Source of the DNA: Sipunculus nudus
Taxonomy: Eukaryota > Annelida > Sipuncula > Golfingiida > Sipunculidae
Direction of reading: 5' to 3'
NCBI GenBank assembly: GCA_026874595.1
Contig: CM049320.1
Span: 28,382,714-28,446,713 of the forward strand
Length of the DNA: 64,000 nucleotides
Shown here: in pieces, positions 31,967-42,708 of the stretch
Position numbering within the stretch: position 1 is the first letter of the stretch
Layout: the number at the start of each line of letters is the position of its first letter
Notes under the pieces: model-generated
The model's input: only the letters and a program-made list of their open reading frames with translations
What the model was told of the DNA's origin: nothing
The model's database searches: none
Translations under genes and position numbers: made by a program

Positions 31967-34400
31967 GTAAGGTTATAGTGAAATATAGTGTTATCAAAAA
32001 ATTAAAGTTGACATGTATTTTTAATAAATGGATACATATCCAAAATGGCCTTTAAATATAGGTGGGACATATTCATGTTAAAGAAAATAAGCATCTGGTG
32101 AATTGATCTTACTTTCTCACCCCGAGTATTTCGCACCCTTGGATACCCAGGGTATATTCATTTGTTTCATATCATCTCTTCGTTATTTAAAAAAGAGGAT
32201 AGTTACGTGAGACATAGAAAATGAGCTTTTATATACCAGATGCTTTTTCTTTTCCAGTCATTTCATTCTGACAGAATACGGACTAGAGAACAAAATACAT
32301 TTTACCTATTTAATATAGAAATTTCATTTGATATATGTGTATCAGCTTGGGACTACTTATATTCTATACATTTCCCTACTTAATACAAAGACATAATTCT
32401 GTGCCTGTTAAATCACTTCCACAGTTGTCGTTTTCAAAATACATAACCCTTGTATATCATGAAATAGTGAGCAAACAAAAGAAGCAATAGACCTTTTAAC
32501 CAACAAATATCTGTGCACTTTTGTTTTAATGTCCACAGAAACAGTTCATAGAAAGTTACAATTTTCGTCTGGGTTTTCATATTTGAGTTCAACGTACAAA
32601 CGTTGATGTGACAAATCTCAAGCATGCAATAATTGAATATATTTAGGGAAGAGACATAATATCGTGTTTTGAACTGTTAATTTCGTGACTAAAATATTGG
32701 ACCGTAAAATATCGTTGAGACTTCCCGGTTAACTCCATCTGTTGAGACCACCGGAAGTCTCTGTCTGAGTTATGGCCTCTCTGAATACTTTTGTAAAAAT
32801 AAAGTTAACATTAATTAAAAGCACGTGATAACACGAAATGTGAAATTACAATTAAAGTAATATCCATAAATTTTCATAAAACCTTAATTCCAATATATAC
32901 ACTATTCGGATACATGGTTTCTTTGAGACAAGAGAACATGACAGATGGTAAAAATAAACACCATAACAATGTACACAGAGTGAAAGCACCTCCCATTTGT
33001 TTTATTATTAAATATTGCTTACATTATGAAGTATAAATGTTTGTGTAGTTAAATTCGTTCAATAACTCATAGAAAATGATTATGAATAATGATTTGACCA
33101 GGCATGTTTCCTTGTTATATAAAAACTTAGATGAAAGCTTTAAATTTATGTTCCTAAAGAACTGTCTAAACACTATACTCAACGTCTGAAGGCATGGAAA
33201 CAAAATTTCCGTGGAGATGTTTCAAAATTTGTATACCCTTTGTCCGCTTATAGTTTTAAACTTACTGTCCATTTTTGTATATTCTCATTAAAATGTTACT
33301 TAATGTCACCAGGGCAAAATGTTTCTGTCAAAAAATATTTATTGCCCTCAAACAAAGGATTATCACTCTTAGAAATCATTGGTTGTTTGATAGCTACTGA
33401 GGTTTCTTTTACTTCCAACAACGACACCACGGTCGGGAATATATCGCCTTCTATTTAAATCAAAGATTACAGTTTCTTTGGTCAAGGCTCAATTATGCTC
33501 ACGTAATAATTGCATTTTGTCTCAGGTATGTCCAAGTATGATATGTCTAAATTATTGATATTAACCCATTAGTTGTCTAAAAGTTGCTTTGGAGTAAAGG
33601 AAAAGGTAACATTTGAGTCGACAAAAACATTGGCGAATGTCCTATTCATAAGATGTTTAGAACTTAATTTTTCACAAAAGAGATTATGCAATCATTAAAA
33701 AATACTTTTATGGGACGGTATTAACTCTCACTGATTTAATGTAATTATTTCCCTATCATGCTCCAGACCTACAATTAAATTATTATCCCAAATCACATGT
33801 TGAGTTTGATAAATATTGTGCAAGCTTTTATTTAACAAAAAAAACTAGTTTCTGTACACACAAGCTGTACAAAGGTGGCCACAATATTAGAGATCAGGAG
33901 AAATCAGCTGCTCAATTTTGAATGCCCCAAAGTTTTTTTTCACGGAATATCACGGCAAGTATGTGTCCAAGTCGTTTCAGTTCTCTGACAAATGCACATG
34001 GATACCCTGCGTAAGTAGTAACTGTTCAAAATATTTTCCCTTGGTTCGATTGGAGTCGGAATTTAGAGTTATTTATTTCACTCTCGTCCATTAACGGACC
34101 TACCTCAATTCGTTCTGTAAATGTATTCATTCTCGCTTGATACTAAAGGACTCAAAGATAAAATCGTAGTCCTAACTGTCATCTTATTTAATTTTGTCAA
34201 GAGCGTGTCCGTCATTTTCTTTAATCTAAATTTCTATTGATATGTATAATTCATATTCTTCAATATTCTTCTCGCCAGATGGGTTGTGGAATAGCTGTGA
34301 AGATTAATTCCCAAACCTTGATTAAAATTTGCAAATTCTTCGACCCTTTAGTGCGTGGATAACACAAGTGGTTTCATGTTTGTCAATAAGTGAACAGTTA
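31967..34400 (+). other. Non-coding remains of gene 3 intron 5 and 3' flank
   Basis: Matches 48783-52100 in unit B apart from the deleted last exon (junction near 33025) and the TIR element missing here. No gene is seen. Confidence 0.55.
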
Positions 34401-34407
34401 CGTTAGT

Positions 34408-34965
34408 TCAAATACTTTTAAGTGACATGATAACACAGGCTTTGCGAAGATGACCATGATGATCAAGGTTTTGTAGTTGATCTTGGTTAGTTTGTGTCTG
34501 GAGATGACTTCTCAGGCCATTCCGGGCACGGTACAACATCTCACCTGTAGGACACAAGTGATCGGTAGTTTCTGTTGAATTAGTTACCATCCTCGCCTTG
34601 CTGATCCTACGGTTCCTCCTAGACTCCGCCAGTCGTGCATTCTCTCCCTCATCTGTACCTTTTTGTGCAGCTGCACGCCGCGCCGTTCGATACCGCGATC
34701 CGTTCCAACGTATCTTTTTTGATCGAAAGTTTTTTTTTTCAACGATGCTTTGAGACTGTTCTTGTGGCTCCTCCACTAACCTCTGATGCAATTTGTACCA
34801 GATACCAGTTCTTTTTTTGGAAGGAGTCTTATATCTGGCATACGGCAAACGTGAACTGTCCAGCAAACCTGAGATCGATGCAAGATGGTTTAGATTGATG
34901 TAGGTTAGTACTAACTCAGTGTCTGGAACTTGATCTTGGCATCTAATATTCATCACTCAATTTAG
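34408..34965 (-). mobile_element. Non-LTR retrotransposon ORF2 tail (unit A copy)
   Basis: The minus strand carries the QDQVPDTEL motif, then WYKLHQRLVEEPQEQSQSI, RTARRAAAQKG and the terminal zinc-finger-like CPTGEMLYRARNGLRSHLQT. These match the C-terminal segment (QDK-PDTEV ... C-H finger) of LINE ORF2 proteins common in invertebrates. The 182-codon ORF is a mosaic with lost motifs and an abrupt 5' end near 34965, so it is a truncated relic. Its duplicate is 52130-52870. Confidence 0.75.
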
Positions 34966-35362
34966 ACAGGAACTACGATTGAAAATGGTTGGCTGTACCA
35001 TGGATGGCCGCACTATGTAGCGAGCGAACCATGACGTGACGTAATAATGTGGATGACGTCGGCATTCATGCGGTTTCGCGGAAATCCTTGTGTGCAGGGC
35101 ACCATGGTTAAACTATTACCAAATATCTTATCAGAATGTAAATACACTGTTTCTTGCATTATCACTCCACCGTATATAAACCCCTCTCTACCCGTTCCCA
35201 CTTACCACCTCGCGTGGAAGATGATGCGCTTCGAAAGCTCGTGTGTTAATTAATAAACAAGTTAGTATATCTAAAAGCCGCCACTCTCTCTCTTTACCTT
35301 TATATGTAAAGATGCAAGAAAAGCCATGCTGGTTCATATTATGTAGATGGAAATGGTATACA

Positions 35363-35426
35363 AGCAAATCGAACCCACGTTCTTCCGATTTCAGGTCGGG
35401 TGCCTTAACCACCTGGCTACGCCAGT
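35363..35426 (-). mobile_element. tRNA-derived SINE head
   Basis: The minus strand reads GTAGCCAGGTGGTTAAGGC (box A, about 35420-35402) and GTGGGTTCGATTTG (box B, about 35378-35365), spaced as in a tRNA promoter. It lacks a foldable complete tRNA, so a SINE is preferred to a tRNA gene. Confidence 0.75.
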
Positions 35427-35641
35427 TTCCCTTCCCCTCTGTGTATGTGTACACTTTTATAGGAACCAGCAGAGTGACGTCATTGTAGTGAAATCATAGT
35501 CTTACCAACTACGTGTGTCGGCACGTCGACTTTGAATGCAGCATGGAGGACTAATGGCCTTATATGGCGTGTGGCATATTTTACATATAGATGTGTGAAT
35601 AGCCTATCGGTTCATTGTGTATAGATGGAAATGTTATATAC

Positions 35642-35774
35642 AGAAAAGTCGGTTCACTGACGGTGGGAATACACAGAGGGGAAGGAAATCTTGTGTAGCC
35701 TAGTGGTAAAGGCATCTGACCAGAAATCGGAAGATCGTGGGTTCGATTCTCACCGTCAGTGAACCGACTTTTCT
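35642..35774 (+). mobile_element. tRNA-like SINE head flanked by a 29-bp inverted repeat
   Basis: Box A TAGCCTAGTGGTAAAGGC (35697-35714) and box B GGTTCGATTCTC lie between inverted arms. The left arm (35642-35670) starts AGAAAAGTCGGTTCACTGAC; the right arm (35746-35774) ends GTCAGTGAACCGACTTTTCT; one mismatch. An AT microsatellite follows. The unit B copy (53060-53146) keeps only the right arm. Confidence 0.75.
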
Positions 35775-35778
35775 ATGA

Positions 35779-35782
<4 letters not shown>

Positions 35783-35830
<48 letters not shown>
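35783..35830. repeat. (AT)n microsatellite
   Basis: Immediately follows the SINE head, as in the unit B copy; probably the element's tail. Confidence 0.9.
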
Positions 35831-35835
<5 letters not shown>

Positions 35836-36250
35836 CACCGCGCCATAATAATAAATGTCAGGTGTGCTAATACAGGTGCAGAAGTCTGTTTGGCAGGGCT
35901 ACTGAAAGGAACTGGATGTAATTCTCCACTGAATTTTCTAATGTCGTCATCGCAGCGCTTTGTCATAAGAAACGATTTGAAAGGTATTTAAACAAAAGTA
36001 CTTATAGACGAAGGCTTTGCAATATTCTACCCATTGTTAGAATGCGCGTCGCATTGATCAATTTTAATCAAATGTATTAATTTTGCGTACGGCTGTGATA
36101 CTAGTATTGTGAACACAATGTCAGGTAAAATTTCAGGTAACTGTTATGCAAACTGAACAATTGGTATAAACAAATATATAAAGAAGTAAGGAACTAAGAT
36201 TTGATTTGAACGTGAATTAAGGATAGAAAGAAATGAAAACATCCGTTTAA

Positions 36251-37164
36251 GGGGGAACATGACACTTTAAACTACCAATGGAATTTCTTAGATATTTTGC
36301 ACATGATACCTACAAGGCATACTTTGTAAAATTATGAAATAAAATTTTGGGGTCAATGTGCTAATTTTTACAGTATATGAAGTTGAAAATGGACACTTGT
36401 GGTGGGTTTTTATATGATATTATCACTAAGGGGGAAACAAAAGTTACACATTTTAGAAAACTGACCAATGTATTTTTCAAAATATTCTACATGAACATGC
36501 AGAATTAAATATTTATCTTATTTAAAGACAAAAATGTGTATGTCAATGGGTTAAATTTTAAAATATTAGGCCAAAATATGAAAATTTTGGACATTATTAG
36601 TTTAGAAAATCCCCCAAAGGTGGCGCTGGTGGTTGTGAGACAGAGAGCAAGTCCACACATAAATGGCTTCTGGCGTCAACAATATATGATCAGCTTTAAG
36701 ATGCCCATATAAAAAGAAATATAAATATCAGTACTAAAAAACTATGGGTATATACTAATTATCTCTTTAGAATTACACCATCAGTGTCACCCACAATCAT
36801 ATGGTGATATTTATGCTCTCTTGTGTCATCTACTTGCACCTGTCAAAACTGACAGTTGACGAGATAGCCGTTGGTATCTTCCTGCACTTGAGCCTCTTCT
36901 GGTGATATTCTGTTTGAAAATTTCTATGTAAAAATTTGTACTATTTAAAAAATAATTTAATAAAGCTGTAACATTGAGCATTCCTACAAGTATTGTTCAT
37001 CCTAGTTACTTTTCTCAAATGATGCCCTGAAGCGATGACGTTTTCATGACAACAAAAGTTACAAACGGCAAAATATGTAATCTCATGACAATATAATCAA
37101 ACCAGATATTTTTAGTTTGCAGTGTCCTCCAGTAGGGGGCGCCAGTAAAGTGTCAAGTTCCCCC
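36251..37164. mobile_element. Non-autonomous TIR element (914 bp), TTAA-type target
   Basis: Ends are GGGGGAACATGACACTTTA and TAAAGTGTCAAGTTCCCCC, 19-bp inverted repeats with one mismatch, flanked by TTTAA on both sides. Unit B has the empty site (ATCCGGTTAAGTATTCC near 53680-53700). No transposase ORF lies inside, so this is a MITE-like element, probably piggyBac-type from its TTAA target. Confidence 0.85.
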
Positions 37165-37549
37165 TTTAAGATTCCATATGATACACAGCGCTCAGTGGGG
37201 CCTGATAGAATGGATAACAACGTAGATTTTTGAACGACAGTTACATTGTCCGTACACCATTAACTCCAATTCTGCTTTTGCATCTATTATTATACTAAAT
37301 AAAGCCATACTTTTTATATGTTCTAAAGTGGATATACAGTGAAATGGAAACACATTAAATATAGCATCGGTTTGCTTTAATTAAGTTTTTTTTGTATTCA
37401 GGCTTTGCTTTATTACAAAACTTTGATCTTGTTTTGTAGAGATGGAATAAATAAGGCGTCTTTGAACAGACCCCGGGTATCAGTCGACAGGAATGGGACG
37501 TGGCACGAGGACAGATTATCATAATCATACCCCTTCTGATTGTTTGAAG

Positions 37550-37601
37550 ATGGCTGGTTTAAGATTCTATATATCAGTGATAGCCATTATTCCTGCCACT
37601 G
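37550..37601 (+). CDS. Gene 5 exon 1, signal peptide
   Basis: MAGLRFYISVIAIIPAT followed by CTG|GTGATT; 52 nt, phase 1. The equivalent in gene 6 is at 54076-54127. Confidence 0.75.
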
Positions 37602-38938
37602 GTGATTTGTTTTTCTTATTTAAATATATTTAATTTATCTGTATAGCAAAATAGATAATTAGTGCTTCCTGTTTTATATCATGTTTATTATATCATGTAT
37701 ACAATATCCATTAAGGATTCGGTTCTTTCTTGCTTCTGGTAATATAACACATCTCCATTTGATATTTGCAAATATATATATATATGTGTGTGTGTGTAGG
37801 AGACAAAACAACCTTTTCTGAAATATATATATATGTGCAACAAATGTAGATACCAAGCTCGGGCATTTAAATACAGGTTTGAAATCTTTAAACTATAAAT
37901 TACTTGGCTACATGTCTCATTTCTTCTTCCCACGGGCACTAATACACTAGTTTATTGTCTTTAAACAACAAACTTACTCGGATGTATGTCCATTTATGTC
38001 CATGTTCTACTTACCCGGGGAATTAATATATAGCTATGTCTTTAAGCTATGTTTCCTTTACCCTTTCCACTTCCTGTTGATTTCTTTGATATTCTTGATC
38101 CTAGCCTTTTCTTATAGGAAATGAAATTCAAACAAATATGACATTGGACATCCTTTTCCATTAACCCAGTCCATGGGGGAGGATAGATTTTTTTTTTTCG
38201 GAAAAGTGTCTTTATGTCATTAATTGTAATGGTCTCCTAAAAAGGGAACAAATTATTCATTACAATAAATCGTAAAGATATAGGTTTCATCATTCGAATT
38301 GTCATAAAATTGGAATCGCTCAGCAAATATTTTTGTATGCATACCTTCATAGATAATCACTTTCACTATTTTTCATTAATATCATTATCATTATTATTAT
38401 TATTATATTAAAACAACCAGCTATTGTTCGGGAATCTGAATATTTTCGAGAAGAGAACAAGGAAGGTATCGGATCCGTTATATGCATCGTGCATCGCGTT
38501 ATAATGTCTCGCATTCAATGTCTTGCTCTTTGCGCGAGACAGGCATCACCACCGTGTCTTAATGTGAATTTAAGCAGAGACAAGTGCATTCTCCTTGGCC
38601 CTGCATCAAATGGAATGCATGTGGTTAACTCCAGGAAAACAAACCACTGGAAATGCAGAAAAGGTAATGATGACTGTAATATAAAAATCTTAAATTTGGA
38701 TTGTACCTAAGACAACTTATTTAAAAAAGAGTCAAGTTTCATATTTGACGGTAATTTTTTATGTTTCAAAAGGAAGAACGAAAACAATAAAAGATACATT
38801 AGGGCAAAGTTTTTTTAAAACGAGAACTGTATATATGTTTGTGTATTCATGAGGTAACATATTATATTTGTATAAACACATAATATTATTTTTTCTCACA
38901 GTATTTTCCAGATACATACACGTTCTTTACTCCATATT

Positions 38939-39003
<65 letters not shown>

Positions 39004-40627
39004 TTCCTTTTTATTTCAGAAAAAAATAATCTTAAAATCTAATACGCCTAGATTTGAAAGGCAATAGGGAATTTACAGCGCTGTAATATTAGGTGCATAA
39101 GATTATGGCTGAGTAATCATGGCGAATACAAGGGATACAGACTTCCTCATCCGAATAATGTTTTGAACTATTCCATTATGTTATAAATTGAAATATAATT
39201 TTTTTTTGTATCATTATTTACATTTATTACTATAATAATTACCATTACCCTTCATAAAAATGCGGGGTGTGATTGTGACTGAAACGTTTATGTTTAATGA
39301 TTAAATGTTACTGCAGACTGTCCAACTGGATGGAAACACAGCTTTAAGGATCCCTACGGACAGTTGTCCTGTTACAAGGTAACGATGGCAACAAGGATTA
39401 CCTGGGCTGAAGCAGAGCAATACTGCTTCGATATGGACGCCAAGTTAATTGGGATTGAAACAATGCAAGAACAGGCTCATGTGGAATGCTTTATGAAAGG
39501 AAATTCAGGATATTACCCCCCAGGTGAGATGTAAATTAAAAGTTTTATCATCTTTTTTGAGACTGTGTCCTGCCAATATGGTGAAAATTCATAGGACAAA
39601 ATACTTAGAAAATGTGTTAGGTCCAAAATTCCAAAATAAGTAGCCGCCATATATTTCATTTCTTAACTTTCTAATATAACTTATGGGGGCAGATTTTTAA
39701 ATTTGCAAAATAATATGGATATATTATAGATGCTGCACATGCTGCACATTTTGTCATATTATTTTGAACGAAATATGCTTTTAATCCACTTTCAGGGTTG
39801 TCGTTTTCAAACTGTAGAAAATTTACATAAAACACGTATATCATAAAAAAGAATATGCAAACAACATAAATATCTGTGGCTACATTTTGAAAGTCTACAT
39901 AAACTTCTGAAAATATCATTATTTGCATCTGGATCCTTATATACAACCTCCGGATACGACCGAACCACTGTCACGGCCTGGCAGCAGGCCTACAATCGTG
40001 ATCTCGCATTAATTATTATAACGATATGTATGATCCTTGTATATTAATGTTAATTTCTACATGACAGACGGTAATACATATTTGTACGGCCTACAAAGTA
40101 TAAATCCTCACAAATGCCCATTAAAACATTTATTTAACATGTAAAGCATTTGTGGAGAATACTGAGCAAAGCTAGAAAGAAACTGACGGTGAGGGATAAA
40201 TACGACATACTCTGAACGGACGCCCACCTTGACAGTGTAAACAAAGAAACCTTATATTTGTTTAATTATTGAATCTTGAGAACAATGTTTTGCCTATAAT
40301 GAATATATTCATTTTTCAATAGAAAAATCCTAAAGGAGCTGCACCACTGTTAAATCAGCGAGTGACACTCTTTGTGTTTTTACAGGTGGCTTATCTCAGA
40401 CCAAACGGTATGGTTACTGGACGGGAGGAGTACGCCGGTTTAATTATTACTGGGTCTGGAATTGGGAAGTTCTAACCATGACGTATTTGAACTGGGGTGA
40501 CGAAAACTGGTCTTCTACGAGAAGATACATCCTGATGAGCGTTACTGAAGACTTCAAATGGTACAAAGAGGAAGAAAACAGTCCTCATGTCTTTGGCTAC
40601 ATTTGTGAACGACAAGGGACTGTCTAG
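37550..40627 (+). CDS. Gene 5: chimeric secreted PAN-like plus C-type lectin protein (247 aa)
   Basis: Exons: 37550-37601, 38421-38663, 39317-39523, 40386-40627; all introns phase 1, GT-AG. Residues 1-17 are a signal peptide. Residues 18-98 are PAN-like with CLALCARQASPPC at 51-63 and Cys 39, 73. Residues 99-247 are the CTLD: DCPTGW, C100-C117, WAEAEQYC135, MDAKLIGIET, then YWTGG (178-182), LNWGDENW and YIC241. The C2-C3 pair is missing. Exons 1-3 match gene 6; exon 4 and the 3' flank match gene 2. The stop (TAG, 40625-40627) replaces the TGG of gene 2 and trims six residues. A linker exon present in gene 6 (55831-55887) is gone. The open frame is intact. Function is unknown. Confidence 0.85.
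38421..38663 (+). CDS. Gene 5 exon 2, PAN-like domain
   Basis: Acceptor AACAACCAG just after an ATT-repeat tract, donor AAAG|GTAATG, 243 nt open in phase. The gene 6 copy has a 1-nt insertion at the equivalent place. Confidence 0.85.
38942..39000. repeat. (AT)n microsatellite
   Basis: In gene 5 intron 2; not present at the matching place in gene 6. Confidence 0.9.
39317..39523 (+). CDS. Gene 5 exon 3, first half of CTLD
   Basis: Acceptor TTACTGCAG, donor CCAG|GTGAGA, 207 nt. Canonical CTLD opening with both N-terminal cysteines. Too short and spliced to show as a long open frame. Confidence 0.9.
40386..40627 (+). CDS. Gene 5 exon 4, gene-2-type second half of CTLD
   Basis: Acceptor TGTTTTTACAG. 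The frame continues as GGLSQTKRYGYWTGG and ends at TAG. It differs strongly from gene 6 exon 4 (GGLDQVTKFGYWTGGRRV). Confidence 0.9.
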
Positions 40628-40803
40628 GACATGCCAATGGAATAAAATTATATCATGAAGAAGATGATGATTTAGTTAATATCACCATCTACCTAATGTT
40701 GGACATAAATGAGCAACGACCTCGAGAAAGGGAAAGAGCCTAAATCACCTTCTAGTGACCCATTTATTAAGATACTTGTGGTTTCTTAGAGTATCAAATG
40801 TGC

Positions 40804-40809
40804 AATAAA
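40804..40809 (+). terminator. Possible polyadenylation signal of gene 5
   Basis: AATAAA 177 bp after the stop. The matching site in the gene 2 flank reads GCATTTTAG, so it is not shared. Confidence 0.35.
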
Positions 40810-42708
40810 GTGTTAAAATGAGCTATAAATGTTTATGTAGTTTGAACGTGTTCGTAGGAGTTGTACTTAGTCTAAGAGCGTTTGAGAAACTTTCCCTAGG
40901 GTGATTGTGAATAAGTATTTGACAAGGGATGCTTTAAAAGTAAACTACTATAATTGTCGTGGCTCAATGAATAATATTAGGGATAATAATAATAATGTCA
41001 TTCATTTATGATTGCAAAATTATCTTCATGCGCTGAAAATATAAATTTTGAGGAGATATATTATATCATTTTTAGATGTAACAAAAGATGTTAATCATGG
41101 ACTTTGTTTAATAGCCTATTGGAAGTTTATGTACAATTTTTACGGGCTATTGTTTTGTACCACATTTGATCTCTGTACTGATTGTACTGTCTATATACGG
41201 TCTACTTTTATTTATTTGGCCTTAAAACTGAGTGTATTATAAATGAGAAGGGCAAATTGTTTCTATAAAAAAAATTGCAAGCATACAAAGGCTTATCTTT
41301 TTAAGCTAAAATGGTTGTTTCATATGGACTAAGATGTGTTTTACTTCCTTAAATGACACCGCGGTTGAACTTTCTATTTAAATCATATTTAAGGTTACAA
41401 TTGTAAATGTAAGCTTATGCTTAAAGATCAAACAAACAAAAACAAAAACCTCCAAAGCCAAAGTTCATACCCTAAGAGCGTTTACCACTCACGCTGGCGA
41501 TGTTTCCTGTATGAATTTTCTTATGTGGCGGTAGAAGTGACAGTTCCTGGATGAGGGAACTAATAACAATAATCTAAAATCTAAGATTAGATGGACTCAA
41601 TTTTTCTTCTAGACCTTATTTTCACAAAGTAGAAACTGCAAAAATATCACTTATTTATCAGTATTGGACCATTTGGCCTTATAACAAATAATGCGGAAGA
41701 CATATAAACAAATGAAGGGTGTCTGTTAGTTAAAATTTTTCAATTGTGCTTTTTAATAAAAAATAAATCGCAGTGAAAAATAAAACGGAAATATAACTAA
41801 GGAACTTAAATGAAACCAAAAGCCGTATTCTGTAGAGAAGCGGTTAAATTGCTATCTTAGGAAGCAATATTTCAACACATTTTATAAAAAAAGCATTGAT
41901 CTCATGGAAAAAACCCCGAAAAATAAATATTGGCTACAGGTTGGCTGTTTAATGTAGTAAATATTCTAATAAATGTGATAATTACAGTGAAGATGCAACC
42001 AACGCGCCGGAACATGAATGTAAAATATCAAACTTGGTTCTTGTAACAAAACTTTTCGTCTGAATTTCAATCGTACGATTGTCAAAATAATGAAATAACA
42101 TTGAAAGTTACATAAAGATTTGCAATAATATGTACATTATCCCACGTAATCAGTTCAATATGGGTTAATACAAACGTTCCCTAGCAAAAGCATAGGAAAG
42201 ACTTACTATCTATAGGTCACCTGTTTCATAGGTTTAAATTTTTTTAGTAAACACAGTCTATATATTTCTGTTTACCAAGAGATCATGACCAGAGGTCCGA
42301 CCATGTACATGCACGGTAACACCCGAATAAGGAGTAGGTATATGAAAGAAGAAAGACAGAAGAAACACTAATTGGAAGCTTGAGAAATCTTGATTCATCA
42401 AGTCCAATAGTACGACCGCCAGGTGGCGTACGCCCAAATTTTGCAACACTGACCGCGGCCGGTCCAAGTTTTTTTTTTACCACATGTCTACAGAGGTAAG
42501 GAAACAAAAATGGAAAAAATGGTTACTACAATAGTATTTAAAGGAGAACATACCTGGTATGGGCATGGGTAAATTTAAGTTAAAAAGGATAATCGCCAAA
42601 TTTCAATGACAACAGATTGTCTAAAAATGACACTGAATTGTTTAAGATGTAAATTATCTGAACATTCTGATAGATCTTGCTAAAGGTAAGGGATAACATG
42701 GATAGCGT
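40810..42708 (+). other. 3' flank of gene 5, duplicate of the gene 2 flank
   Basis: Collinear with about 25640-27625. Contains a decayed counterpart (42280-42560) of the ORF at 27164. No gene is supported. Confidence 0.5.

Larger units (their letters stand above)
24260..39580 (+). repeat. Large tandem duplication, unit A
   Basis: Collinear with unit B (about 39590-56585): gene 2 CTLD intron and last exon, downstream DNA, gene 3, LINE fragment, SINE, then the 5' part of gene 5. Both ends lie in the CTLD intron. Similarity by eye is well below identity and broken by many indels, so this is an old duplication, not an assembly echo. Confidence 0.85.

Noticed and set aside
34408-34956. 182-codon minus-strand ORF as a host gene
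   Set aside because: Its content matches the tail of LINE ORF2 and its duplicate in unit B is a longer LINE fragment.
35696-35760. Possible tRNA gene (A and B boxes present)
   Set aside because: I could not pair an acceptor stem or a convincing anticodon arm, it is flanked by inverted repeat and AT tail, and similar heads occur elsewhere, so it is a SINE.
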